Positions 12,101-23,033 of a stretch of 28,938 nucleotides of DNA are shown here, piece by piece. Location of the stretch: contig JANBPK010001309.1 of the NCBI GenBank assembly GCA_027579435.1, positions 1 to 28,938 on the forward strand. The letters are read 5' to 3'. The notes under the pieces are model-generated. The model was not told the origin of the DNA. It worked only from the letters and a program-made list of their open reading frames with translations, and searched no databases. Every line of letters starts with the position of its first letter. The first letter of the stretch is position 1. A program made the position numbers and the translations under genes. The DNA is from Candolleomyces eurysporus (Eukaryota > Basidiomycota > Agaricomycetes > Agaricales > Psathyrellaceae).

Positions 12101-13112
12101 CATGGGCTGGTAAACGTCAAGTATGAACGCAAAATATTTGTCCTTGAAACTGACCTTTGAGGTAATTGGTCCAAAGTTTGATCTTCGAGGTTTCTCTCAA
12201 TCTAGTGATGTCCAATGAAGATTATTGGTTTCGCGCTTAGATCCGAAAACGTACTTCTTTGGGTCTCCAGGAAACTTGAACTTGAGGCCAAGACCACCGT
12301 GATACGCGATTTCTTCAGAGTTGGGCACTTGGTCATCCAGGCTGCCATCCTCGCGCTCATTTTCCGGCGCTGATGATGAACCGTTGACGAGAACTTCTGA
12401 GTAGCATGTCTTGACGAAGGTCTTGACCAGCTTCATCTGCCCTTTTTGTAGCTCTATCTTCAACGCATCCTTCAATAGCGAGCAAAAGAGATCGGCAGTT
12501 GGGCGGAGAGATGTGAGCTGAACTACGAGCTTCAGGCCATGCCAGGTAAGGAGACTCAGGGCGTAGATGCCAGCTCTTGCGTTCAGGCGCTCTACCCTGC
12601 GAATGGTGGACAGTGGAATCGTGAGTCGCACAGACTTTCTATCCAACGAGGCAAAAGCCAAGAATGGAGGCAAAATGTGCAGCTTTCCTGCCTGACCATG
12701 AGGTTAGAGCGCCCTGATCTACGTCCACATCCAAACTCACATAGGAGTCTTCAACAGCCTCTCCCAGACTAAGCACTGCGTTTATCTCCATGGCCTCCAG
12801 CGCCTCCTGGGACTCAGAATCGGTTCCATTGCCAGATCCAGTGACAGCAGGAGGTATCGAGAAGAAGATGTGCGTCAATTGCTCCTTGGTGGGCTCCTTG
12901 AAGTGGCGAAGGGCCGTCGAGATGGTGGCCATCCTGAGATCCTCCTGTATGTATGGGTGTGTCTGGTATGAAATCTATGACGTTTGAGGTACAGATAGAG
13001 GATGGAAAGGCAAGGCCATGCAAATGTCAAAGGGGTCACTCAGCCATGCGTTTCGCCGGAAGCAGATCTCGGCCTCAACGGCAGCGATAAATAGAGGCAA
13101 ATAGAGGTCCAT
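9132..13112 (-). CDS. GRAM-TBC-EF-hand Rab GTPase-activating protein (Gyp2/Mdr1, TBC1D8/9 type)
   Basis: Predicted RabGAP of about 1,040 residues. In order it has a GRAM-like region ([13 protein letters not shown]), then a TBC domain starting [17 protein letters not shown]. The TBC domain keeps the arginine finger ([12 protein letters not shown]) and the glutamine finger (LGYCQAMN). An EF-hand loop ([12 protein letters not shown]), a Ser/Thr-rich tail and an acidic block (9270-9350) follow. Exons, minus strand: 13112-12993, 12944-12741, 12691-12255, 12201-12155, 12106-11755, 11709-11638, 11584-11447, 11396-11310, 11192-11132, 11092-10621, 10562-10470, 10420-10283, 10221-10043, 9983-9767, 9706-9223, 9160-9132. 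The first exon is inferred from an in-phase 48-nt intron; otherwise translation would start at 12932. All joins keep phase except intron 11309-11193, which is one base out. Family members act on Rab/Ypt GTPases in membrane traffic. Confidence 0.85.
11251..11266. repeat. Short (CCTAA)3 run in a GYP2 intron
   Basis: The sequence cctaacctaacctaac lies inside the GYP2 intron between the exons ending at 11310 and starting at 11192. On the coding strand it reads TTAGG repeats. It is telomere-like but only three units long, so chance or slippage is the likeliest origin. Confidence 0.5.
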
Positions 13113-13397
13113 GTTGATCCTCCTAACGAGATTTTGGGAAAAGAAGAGCTGAGAAGGGCTACGAGAAAAGAAGGGCTACGAGAGCACCGGGAACAGTACT
13201 CGGAAAGCTGTGAGGGCCTTTATTGATATCGCATAAACTAGAAGATTGATCAGGAAGAAAGTGTAGGTGAGAAGTTGAAATCAAAAACATCGNAAAGCGA
13301 GTTACACTGGGCGAATTGCACAGCACTGCTGGAAGTGCAATCAGTTTTCTACTGTAATAAGAGAACATAAAGAACCACGGGAAGGAATATTGCATAA

Positions 13398-14978
13398 CTA
13401 CAGCGACTCGTCTGGATCTACAAGATAATCGTTGACCCAAAGTCCCATTTCAAATCGGAAATAAACCAGACGACCGGACATAGGGCAGAAACCAAAGTTG
13501 TTGTATCCCGGCCCATCTACTTTACTACTAGTTAAATTTGCTAATTGAGGCTCGAAATAGGGGTTGGACGTAGCTCCATCTCTCGGTGTAGGCATGACGG
13601 TCGCAAACATTTCATAGTTGACCCCGGAGCAGAAAACCAGGTGATCCTCACATTTGAATAACATCGATAATCGTGAGCCAAGGTCGTGGTTATCCCCGTA
13701 GTACAGTCTACTGCGGCCACGTCCGATGGGAAGTAGGGGCTCGTTCCGTGCTGGGGTTTGACTCGGCAACGAGAGCAGAGAAATGAAGGGGTTGTTCTCG
13801 TCGATATCACGGTCATTTGACACCAAGCAGAGATATTCCTGCGATAAAGATGGTTCTCGTTGCCAGATGGACGTAGCACAAAGAGAATTCCCAAAACCTT
13901 TCGACACTTGTCGGACATAATTTGGCCCAAAATGAGCCGCATCCATCTTCTGCAGACTCTCTGGCAAAGGCCTGAAAGCTGATGGGCTCGGGCTTTGCCA
14001 CATGAGCAAACGCCCCTTGTCCATGTCGATCCCGACAATTGATGTATCGGAGACATAGAGCTGCTCAAGATCAGAATTGAGTCTAGCGGTAGATAATGAA
14101 ACTTACGGTGCCACAGCGGTTTCTCAAAGGTAGACTCCACTTCAAGCCAGTGTTTTCAGTCCAGTTCCACACCAATAGACATTGAAAGTGATGAATGAAG
14201 GCAGTACTATGAGTGAGATAAATAATCCCTCCCATATACCTTCCAACGTTGAGTCGGCCTTCGACACGAAAGACGGGATTCAGGGATTGAGGGTTAACGC
14301 GAAGTATTTCGACGACGTCTTCACCAAACCTTTGTAGAAGGTATGAGATCATTTCAATCAACAAAGACTATGCGTATTCTGACCTTTCAAGATGTACTGC
14401 GACTATAAGCTCCTTCTGATCTAAACTTGGAGAAACAGCGTGAAGGTAGACATGATCTTGTTTCAGAGTAGCCAGGGGATATGGCTTCATAGGAGTAAGC
14501 GTACTGTACCCCAGGTCCCATAGGCAAATTCTGTCCCTCCCAGCAGTGACGAGAAATCGACCACCGGGAACAAGGAACAGAGATCCGATATCGATTCTCT
14601 GATCTGAGTTTGGATCTTGCAAAGAACGACTTCGATGCGGTGGAACAGTACTTCTAGCACTATTCTCCTTGATAGACTTCACAAAAAGACGTGGGGACAT
14701 TGCAGCATGCTCCAACTCCTGGAGAGACATCTTGTCCATCGGATACGTCGCCTTGAAAATTCCGTAACGCTCGCAGACCTTATTCAAGGCCGTCACCCAG
14801 ACGGTCTTGAACTTGGTCACCGAGTAGCATTGGCGACATGTCTGTATGATATAGTCAGTCCACCGCAGACAGAAATTGTCCATCACACCACCTTCCGCGT
14901 TGAAAGGATGTCGATCGGTGCCAGAAATCGAAGGATTTGGACCACAACCTCGGGGGACAGATGGGAAAAGGTGACCAT
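13398..14978 (-). CDS. F-box protein with WD-like blade, FCPMSGRLV family, copy A
   Basis: Predicted protein of about 476 residues. An F-box lies at residues 5-48 (FSHLSPEVVVQILRFLAPI, then DILSTRKTCRQCYSVTK). A propeller-like blade follows at about 120-141 (VPGGRFLVTAGRDRICLWDL). Then come the family blocks CATSIWQRE, LFKCEDHLVFCSG and, near residue 445, FGFCPMSGRLVYF. Exons: 14978-14892, 14841-14384, 14329-14107, 14060-13398. Intron phases are 0, 2 and 0, as in copies B, C and D. The ATG is the one aligned with copy B. F-box proteins usually bind Skp1 and bring substrates to an SCF ubiquitin ligase; substrate and role here are unknown. The 3' flank resembles that of copy B (gaaagtgtaggtgaga), showing the duplication extended past the stop. 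The reading frame is intact. Confidence 0.8.
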
Positions 14979-15272
14979 CGTAGCCTTTTCTGTCCACAGT
15001 TTACGCCGATTTTGAGCCTTGTGAATGGGCAGCTTGACTACAGCAGATGGATTCAGCGTGATGGTTCAAGGTTAACAGGAAACGCGGCCGGGCATGTGAC
15101 GATCAACGGTGGTTATGAAAAATGAAAAGACTTTCAGCTCTAAAGCGCGGGCCGTACCTTTAGCTGCATTTATGGCCATGGCTCTCCTCTCGCGAGGTCT
15201 TCCAGGTGAACTAGTGACGACTCTGTTTATGGCATTCCACAGAAAATGGAACAATGGACCCGATGCTCGAGC
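14979..15272. other. Upstream flank of F-box copy A and end of the NLR relic
   Basis: The first 60 bp upstream of the ATG of copy A resemble the same region of the F-box relic at 22803-22945 (shared ggctcaaaa and ggctacgatgg on the minus strand). This indicates a common promoter origin. Beyond about 15060 the minus strand may be the decayed tail of the ankyrin gene. No complete gene is seen. Confidence 0.4.
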
Positions 15273-17913
15273 TCACAACGATATCCCACGGACTCTGCTC
15301 TCCTGCATAACCATAACCTTCGAGAAAATACATTTCATCTGCGAATTATTGTCCATCACGATGGTGGTTGTGGTAACTCTCTCTGTGATACCAACACGCA
15401 ACTTGTGCCATAGCTCTTCCCAGGCTTCAAACCGCAGGAGATTGGCAAGGTCCGAATGATCAACGACTCTCTCGATCGCAGCGCCACTGTCGACTAAAAT
15501 CTGGGCGATACACATCCGAGTGCCAGTGTCATCTAACTTTGGCACCGCACCAGCTTTGAACGTTCCAGTCGACAGAACCAGATGCAAGGCCGTCGATCCC
15601 TAGCTATGAACCCGAAAATCCGAATCCCCGATCTCAACCAACTTCACATTCACATCCGCTCCTGCCCTCAACATTTTCTCTACTATTTCCTGCTGGATAA
15701 CATTGCTGCAAGATGGAGGGGCTGACCGGCCCAATCTTCACCTTGAGACAATCTCGAAAGATCTCCTCGTTTCCGATGATTTGCCCAATTGCTTGCCCAG
15801 CGAGTACATTTGCCCCACGGTCGAGCAGAAGGTCAACGACGTGTTCGTGTCCATGGAAAACAGCATGGTGCAACAACGTCCATCCATACTCGTCTCCAGC
15901 ATTGATATCGTTATCGGAATCCACTGCGAAAATAAGTTCGGTTGTCTTCTTATCACCATTCCGTATCCCCTGGTGTAAGGGCGTAGCGGCATTCATTCTC
16001 CCATGTCTGGCGATCGAGCTTGTTTGCTAGCTTCACCGCGCGTATGAGGGCAGTAGGCCGGTCCGAATCCAATGCATGTAAGGGCTCTAGGAGTGACGCA
16101 AGCCAACGGTTCGGAGGAGGCCGAGAGGAATGGATCCGGAAAAGAATGGGGGGAGATTCCAAATCGCCATGTCTCGCGCAAAGCAAAAATGCATCCAACT
16201 CCTGGTCCCCGCCAGATACACGTCTGCCCCATAGTTAGCTAGTAGTTGGAGGAACTGGTCGAGCCCAGTGTCGAGAGCTGAGTGAAGTGCTCTGGTCGTG
16301 CTTTCTGGGTTTAGCATTAAGGATTGGTGTCCTGGAGGATTGCGAGTGAGGTAGCTACAGTATCAACGTTGCCGTCGCACTGGCACTAGAATACCACGCT
16401 GGAAACGCCATATGACCGATAATGATCTTCAAATTAGAGGACAGCGTCCTCCTTCAAGACCTACTGCAGAGTCTCTCGCCGTTGTAAAAGGCTTGAAACG
16501 CGATGCCCTGTGTTTCCGACTAGGTCGCTCTTCTGAGGGTAGATGTCTCGATCTCCAAGACATCTCCCGTAGCGTAGAGCTAACAGGGGGGAGGGAAAGT
16601 TACCCAATGGATATCGATGCAATGTCGAGCTGCGTGCCGTGGAGCTGGGGGAGCTGGCTGAAGAACTCGTGGGCTGTGGAATGGATGAGTTCGTTGACTT
16701 GCAGACGTCCTTCGGCATTGGTTATTCATCCGATTATCGCCTCGGAAGCAAGGCCAATATTCGATCAAGACAGGGCAGATAACCGTCGTGGACAGTGGAG
16801 GCACATGTATTAAGAAGCGCCGCATCATCCAAGGCATCGACGACGAGGAAAGTTGAATGGGAGGAACAGACGTCGATGAGAATGGAGGAAAGCGTTGCTA
16901 ATTTCAGGATGGCTTCGGTTTTTCTCGACGCTTTCGTAGCTTCACGATCTGGTCATCATTCGCCCGGTTTAGAAGCTGATGAAGAAGGTTTAACTACTTC
17001 TCAAGTACAGCGTTGATGTCGGCTGACTGCGTTCGGAAAAATCATAAAAATGGGGTAGAACCAGACCGTCGCCGAATTCTTTTTGGACGGTGTCGAACGT
17101 GACGACACTGGGAACGACTTCAAGCCCAATAGCCAGAAACGATTTAATAGAAACTCACGAGAGAGTGGTCTTGCCAACGCCAGCACGACCCAGAGCTTGG
17201 AGCAAAGAGATGATATGCTCACGTCCACCCTGACACCACAAAAGCGAAGGCTTGTCGTCTTTCCACGAGAGATATTCCGGTGAGGTGAGGAACCATTCCA
17301 ACGTTTCGGGGGAAGCCTTATCTTCCAAGGCAATGGCAGAATAACGTGAGTCAGATAATCCCAACCATTCAATGATCTGGCGCCTGGAAACCCAAAGTGA
17401 TTAGTTAGGGCTGAGTGAAAGGTATGTTCAAAGGTTCCCACCATTTCACAAACCGTCAATCTTCTGGCGGGTTTCAACAGAGATTGAGTGAGTACAGTAC
17501 TGAATTTGCAATCAAGTTTCGAAACCGGTGTGTAATATAGAGTCAATGCGACTCTTGATCTCCTTTTCCTTGAACGGCCAAATGAAATCGGATTAAAACT
17601 TTCTGAACTTCCCATACTCCTTCACCACTCATGTTTCTAGTTCATTCTTGAGATCCTTAAACTCGTTGCCGCACTTCTCGACGATGGCCGATAGCTAGGT
17701 CGCCACAGATGACAGGAATGTGCCATTTTCGTTTTCCAAAACGGATTCCACTTGCAGAAAGACATTGTTCAGGCTGATGCTTCCAGAAGATGTGATCGTT
17801 GGGATTTCGATGTATTCTGAAAGTCTGAAATATCTGTAACTGACTTTTGCGATCGTGCCGGCGAGAGTCATCAGCCCAGAGATGGCAGAGGCGATACCGA
17901 CGGCTTCCGCCAT
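15273..17913 (-). pseudogene. NACHT-ankyrin NLR (STAND) gene, broken
   Basis: The order of parts is that of fungal NOD-like receptors. The N-terminus starts at ATG 17913 (MAEAVGIASAISGLM, then LAGTIAKVSYRYF), as in many basidiomycete NACHT proteins. Next come WPFKEKEIKSRIDSI and an entry to the NACHT domain (EWFLTSPEYLSWKDDKPSLL). A P-loop GRAGVGKTTLS lies near 17160-17190 and a Walker B TFLVVDALDDA near 16820-16855. Ankyrin-like repeats follow (LLHHAVFHGHEHVVDLLLDRGA near 15830; LLANYGADVYLAG near 16230). The frame is broken repeatedly: a TAG at 17697-17695 lies inside an alignable N-terminal region. Further in-frame stops follow, and the ankyrin part is split over several frames (one stop at 15603-15601). 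Some breaks may be unrecognised introns, but the N-terminal stops interrupt continuous homology. It sits between F-box copies A and B. Confidence 0.75.
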
Positions 17914-18044
17914 GATGTCACTGCTAGCACCTATTCTGCGAGTCTCTAGCTTCCCCATGGATTCCAATGCAACTCACCTTTAACAGTCCTTCGACAAGGC
18001 GACAGTCTCTTCTTGAAAGCTCGACGCCTGGGTCCGCAGCGCCC

Positions 18045-18054
18045 TATATATAAA
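18045..18054 (-). promoter_or_regulatory. TATA box upstream of the NLR relic
   Basis: On the minus strand this reads ttatatata within ctttatatatagggcgc. It is about 90-135 nt upstream of the two candidate ATGs (17958 and 17913) of the broken NLR gene. The element is well formed and correctly placed, so promoter structure seems to have outlived the reading frame. Confidence 0.45.
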
Positions 18055-18634
18055 GGGCCCCTTGATTATCATGTTTTAGTAATGGCACAGGGTTCCACTA
18101 AGGAACCCACACCTCCCCAGTGAATCACCACGTTGGGCAGACCTCAAAACAGAATTAACGTGGCGACAGTCACTTCGAGTTATCATGGAGGTTCAATGGG
18201 TGCGCCCGCTCCAGGGCTAGGGGTTTTCTGGTCATTGAGCAAGTTCCTTTCAACAAAAGATATAGATTGCGCGGAGAACGGTGGAAAAAGCAAACAACGT
18301 TCTCCAAAGAGTGGGATTCGGGGTGGAATGATGGACCAAATGGGCGTGAGAATGATCTCCTGCCAGGTCCCACACATCCATCGGCACGGACTTCCTATTC
18401 GCCTCTCCAGCGAAACGGGAGGAAAGGCTTGCACATACCGTTGTCGCCTTACCGGAGTGGATACCTGATCTCTCTATGAAATACAGTGAAGAAGAATTTT
18501 GAGTAAGAAAGTGTAGGTGAGAGTTAAAAAACGTAGAAATTGAGATTGAAAGTTTGTGCTTCTGGAGTGCAGGTATTATTCACTGGGATAAAACAATACG
18601 AAGAAATGCCTGACAAGACCTTCCCTATGCATAA
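18055..18634. other. Intergenic stretch with no clear gene
   Basis: No gene is supported. Open frames of 67-111 codons at 18133-18479 occur on both strands without family motifs. The segment 18480-18634 is the 3' flank of F-box copy B and shares gaaagtgtaggtgaga with the corresponding flank of copy A at about 13258. Confidence 0.4.
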
Positions 18635-20228
18635 TTACAGCGATTTTTCTGGGGCTACAAGATAATCATTGATCCAGACTTCCATATCACGTTCGAAGTG
18701 AACCAGACGACCGGACATAGGGCAGAAACCAAAGTTGTTGTATGCCCACCCATCTACTTGACCAACAGTCAGATTTACCGATTGAAGCTCAAGATTAGGG
18801 TGCCAGGAATCTGCATCCTTAGGTGTAGGCATGATGGTTACAACCATCTTATAACGGTTGGACCCGGAGCAGAATACCAGATGATCCTCGCACTTGAATA
18901 GCGGCGATAATCCAAGATGGTATACGCCGAGATTGAGACTATCCCCGTAGTACTGCATGTTGTGGCCACGTTCGATAGGCAGCAAGGGTTCGTTCTGCGC
19001 TGGGGGTTGTCCCNAAAGNAAAACAGAGAAATTCCCNGGGTTTTGCTCATCGATATTATCGCAACCATCCAAAAGCAGGCAGAGATACTCCTGCGATAGC
19101 GATGGATCTCGTTGCCATATGGATGTGGCACACAGACAGAGCTCATCTTCGGCTACTTGTTGAACGTAACTTGGCTCGAAACGAGCCATATCCATTTCTT
19201 CCAGATTTTCTGGCAAGGGCTTGAAAGCTGACGGGCTAGGGCTTTTCCACGTATGCAAGCGTCCCTCATAAGACCCAATGATCAATGTATCGGAGACAAA
19301 GAGCTGTTCAATATCAGAATTAGAATCTGGCGGTAGTTGATCAAATCAAAAACGTACGATTTCACTACGGTTTTTTAAAGGTAGCCCCCACCTCAAGCCA
19401 GTGTTTTCCGTCCATTTCCATACCCATAAACACCGAGAGTGTTGAATGAAGGCGAGACTATGGGTGAGGTGGATAATCCCACTCCGATTCCTGAGACTTC
19501 CGAGGTCGAGTCGACCTTCTACACGAAAGACGGGACTGACGGATTGAGGATGAATGCGAAGTATTTCGACAATATCTTCAAGCGGGCTTCGCATGACTCT
19601 TGAGATCAATTCCAATGACAGAAAGTGTGTTTGCTGACCTTTGTACCGCGACTATGAGCTCCTTCTTGTCTAGACTTGGTACAACAGCGTGAAGATAGAA
19701 ACTCTCCCGTTCCAGAGTAGTCAGGGGATGTCGGTTCATAGGAGCAAGAGTATTGCACCCTAGATCCCATAGGCAAACACTGTCCCTCCCGGCAGTAACG
19801 AGAAATCGACCACCAGGAACAAGGATCAGAGACCTGACGTCGATTCTCTGATCTGAACTTGGATCTTGCAGGGAACGACTTTGATACGATGGAACAGTGC
19901 CTCTAGCGCTATTCTCCTTGATAGATTCTACAAACATACGTGGAGACATTGCAGCACGCTCCAACTCTTGGAGGGATATTTCGTCGATCGGGTACGTCCC
20001 CTTGAAAATGCCGTGGCGCTCGCAAACCTCATTCAAGGCTGTCACCCAAACAGTCTTGAATTTGGTCACCGTGTAGCATTGGCGACATGTCTACGTGCTT
20101 TGGTCAGTCCATCACAAGATAGAGGCATCCCATCATCCCACCTTGCGCATTGAAAGGATGTCGATTGGCGCCAGGAATCGAAGGATCTGGGCCACAACCT
20201 CAGGAGATAGATGAGAAAGGCTGGCCAT
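18635..20228 (-). CDS. F-box protein with WD-like blade, FCPMSGRLV family, copy B
   Basis: Closest relative of copy A. About 471 residues: F-box at residues 5-48 (LSHLSPEVVAQILRFLAPI, DILSMRKTCRQCY), blade VPGGRFLVTAGRDSVCLWDL, then CATSIWQRDPSLSQEYLC, LFKCEDHLVFCSG and FGFCPMSGRLVHF near the end. Exons: 20228-20142, 20090-19639, 19586-19358, 19303-18635, intron phases 0, 2 and 0. Relative to copy A, exon 2 lacks six bases just before its donor. Three Ns (19014, 19019, 19037) fall in exon 4. Dropping all three keeps the frame and restores a segment matching copy A (NPGISLFSLG against NPFISLLSLP), so they are placeholders rather than real bases. It probably acts as an SCF adaptor by its F-box; the target is unknown. 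Confidence 0.78.
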
Positions 20229-20312
20229 CGCAGAGTGCTTTCTCTGATATCCGAGCTTTGCCAATACGAAAGTTGGAGATTGCCAAATGAAATGGTGGAG
20301 AGCAATGCGACC

Positions 20313-20360
20313 TGTCACGGACGCGTGACATAGATACCACAAGCCTGTCACGCAGACAGG
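20313..20360. promoter_or_regulatory. Two short palindromes upstream of copy B
   Basis: About 90-135 nt upstream of the ATG of copy B are TGTCAC-N6-GTGACA (20313-20330) and CCTGTC-N5-GACAGG (20344-20360). The tgacag-cttgtggt portion recurs in front of the F-box relic at about 22920-22940. Spaced inverted half-sites in a conserved upstream region could be transcription factor sites; this is inference from symmetry and conservation only. Confidence 0.3.
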
Positions 20361-20513
20361 TGTATATACATACACTATCTGAAACTAATTTAGTTTGCTA
20401 CATAGACCATAGCCGTTATTCTATATAGGTCTTCGGTAAACATTTAAACACCAATCAGTCCGAGCCATCTGTTGAACAGGCATTTGGTATTGGTATACTA
20501 CTATAGATGATGA

Positions 20514-22303
20514 TCATGGGTTCGGAGGCAAGAGAAAATCCTCAACACGGAGCTCGGAGTTGGGTCCAATAATATGAACTAGACGGCCTGACATGGGACA
20601 AAAACCCATCTGATAATCTTTCACCGCTGTCCTGTCTTCATTCTCATCTGTAAGACTCATCGACATAGCACGGAGTTCTGTATGGTGTTCCGGATCGGTA
20701 GTGACAGTTGGAAGAGTGATAGCAACGGCAATGAGTCGTTTTTCAATGGAAACCGAACAGAACAAAAGATGATTGCCATAGTTGAACAGTGGCGAGACCG
20801 CAATTCTTTCTTGAACACCAAATCGATCATCATAGTAGGAGTTGGTGATGCCGGAACGCAGTTCCAAGCGTCCGTTGGGCTCTGCGGTGCGCTGGATAGC
20901 ATACAGACAAATTGCCGGGGGGTCAAGTATGGTACAGAGATACTCATCGGAATGGACCCCGGTTCGTCGTTGCCAAATCGAGGTAGCGCATGTCGCGATC
21001 GCCCAGTGTTTTTGGAGGAGGGGCTGTGTGAAGGATTTTGGCGGATTCACGACGAGCGGCATCTGGCGTAAGTCGTAAAATCGGAGCTTGACAATGGGCT
21101 CCAAGAACGGAATGTCCCAAATCAAGAGTCGTCCCTCGTCCGAGTCGCATACGATGATTGATCGTTCGGAAGCATGTGTCTATCCAACCGTTAAGTGGGT
21201 CTCTATGAATTGTAACTTTGCAATGTGCACAGTATCTTACCGATTCACGTCTGAGATATGGGACATCCACGGGCCACTTGCACCCAGTCCCTTGAGCCCA
21301 ATTCCACACGGCAAAAAATTTCTGGCCGCCGTCCACAGCACAAAAGAAAAGACGGTCCTGAGTTAGGCGGACAGTATGGTCCTGTCCGTCAATCTCGAGC
21401 TGGCCTTCTAGATCAAATCGGGGGTTTGAGGCACAAGGGTCTATACGATACACCCTGATGACTGCTCTAGAATCATCAAAACTGTAAATTATGGGGTGTC
21501 TGTTAATATGAGTACGGTGCGGTGGAGACAACCATCTTACCCCACGCAGTATTGTACTACAACCACCACTACCAAATTCTTGTCATCTGAACTCGGAGCA
21601 ACGGCCTTTATTAAAATCTCCTCAAGACCTGGAGCTTCCCCTGTAATTCGCTGCTCCAAACTTGCGATGGGGAGAAGCTTCATAGGAGCGTGCGCACTAT
21701 ATCCAATATCCCAGAGACAGAGTCTATCATCGCCCTTGTCGAACCCGGATGTGAGGAGGTATCGACCACCAGGGACGAGATGCACCGAAGCCACGTCGAT
21801 TGGTCGCCGTTGCCGTCGACTTGGACCCGGCCCGGGTGCAATCCAGGCTGGGATCTGGAAGTGTTGGATCCGGCCATGAAGTATACGAGTTTGATAGGCC
21901 ACAGGATCCCTTGTACCATCATACTTTTTGACGAGATTGACAAAAAGATGAGGCGACAACGACGCGTATTCTAGTTCCGATACGGTCATGGTGTCTTTGG
22001 GGTACGTTGGCTTGAAGATTCCGTAGCGGTCACAAGTTTGATCTAGGACCGTCAACCAAACGGCCCTAACTTTGCTAGCCCTGTAAGTGCTACGGCACGT
22101 CTAGTTGTATGAGCCTCAGTTAGCTAATATCGATAATCCTGTGGTCAATCTTCGTCCGGTACCTTGCGCATTGAAAGAATGTCGACTGGGTCCATGGAAG
22201 AGAGGATGTGCATGACGACCTCCGGCGGTAACTCAGCAAATCGATATCGTAGATCAGTGCATGCTGATGCAATCGAAGCTGGAGATCTGGAGGAGTGTTG
22301 CAT
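20514..22303 (-). CDS. F-box protein with WD-like blade, FCPMSGRLV family, copy C
   Basis: About 535 residues; with copy D it forms the second subfamily. F-box near residues 22-65 (FAELPPEVVMHILSSMDPV, DILSMRKTCRSTY), then YGIFKPTYPKDTMTVSELEY and the blade VPGGRYLLTSGFDKGDDRLC followed by LWDIGYSAHAPMKLL. Later blocks are VYRIDPCASNPRFDLEGQL, LIWDIPFLEPIVKL, CATSIWQRRTGV and MGFCPMSGRLVHI. Exons: 22303-22163, 22100-21541, 21481-21241, 21179-20514, intron phases 0, 2 and 0. The ATG aligns with that of copy D (MQHSS against MPQHSSES). Frame is intact. Its upstream region shares a 21-nt element and a roughly 95-nt block with copy D. Confidence 0.8.
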
Positions 22304-22409
22304 TAGATTCAGCGAAAAGAGGTCGCGAATCCACAGTACGGCAGCTAGTGGTGGTTGTCGTAGTGAAAGCTTCAATTTTCGACGTCACAGAATCACATTT
22401 AGCACTTGT

Positions 22410-22430
22410 TGTACAAATACATGTACATAG
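22410..22430 (-). promoter_or_regulatory. Conserved 21-nt upstream element, copy C
   Basis: The sequence tgtacaaatacatgtacata plus a final g is identical to 24944-24964 upstream of copy D, whereas the DNA around it has diverged. It lies about 107 nt before the ATG and has imperfect symmetry (tgtac, gtaca). A further conserved block (gccaaatttacgcttc and on, 22526-22620) lies farther upstream. Confidence 0.4.
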
Positions 22431-22802
22431 CTTAGTCCAAACTTCATGCACCTTGTCAATGTGTAGCCAGCCGATGTTATTTAGTTCAAATCTCCCTCAC
22501 TTGGCACTCATCCACTTGCTTACCTTGTCCGCCAAATTTACGCTTCAGGTTTTCTTGTACTCAAAGACGCAAAAATAGACGAAGACGCGCGAGACGGACT
22601 CATACCAGTCGGACGTCAGGATGAAAGAACAGGCGTGTGTATCAAGATCTACTTCAGCCCACGAAACTCGGACGGCTGACAGAAACATGCCTGAACCTGC
22701 ACGCGTTGACGGCGGTTGAACGAATTGACGACGCCAACATTAAATCCCTGTAAAACAGACCAAACCGATCGCGGCACAACAAGAAACAAAACAGAGAAAT
22801 CC

Positions 22803-22945
22803 CTGACAACCTCGGGAGAGAGATGAGAAAAGTTGTCCATCGTAGCCTGCTTCTCGAATTAACGTTTTTGAGCTTTGCCAATCCGAAGGTTGGCATATCG
22901 AATGAGATGGGTGAGAACCACAAGTCTGTCACGGAGAGATAATTG
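22803..22945 (-). pseudogene. 5' relic of an A/B-type F-box gene
   Basis: The ATG at 22840 and the next 11 codons (MDNFSHLSPEVV) match the first exon of copies A and B, after which the homology stops abruptly. The 100 nt upstream also match the 5' flank of copy B (tgacag-cttgtggt, then ttggcaaagctc) and of copy A (ggctacgatgg). Only the promoter and the first dozen codons remain, joined to unrelated sequence. It sits just upstream of copy D's 3' end, where the full-length copy B sits relative to copy C. Confidence 0.65.
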
Positions 22946-23033
22946 CGTATGCCATCTTAAGCTAATTTATACAGCCAGATTTGCTGCATCGGATATGACC
23001 ATTTCTCTCTCTGAATCTTCGGGCAACGCCAAA

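Noticed and set aside
15109..15459. 116-codon plus-strand frame
   Set aside because: Lies opposite the ankyrin part of the NLR relic and has no motif; a shadow frame.
21496..21879. Plus-strand frames opposite the F-box genes, also at 24098-24472 and 20682-21071
   Set aside because: They mirror the coding strand of copies C and D and recur only because the paralogues are similar.
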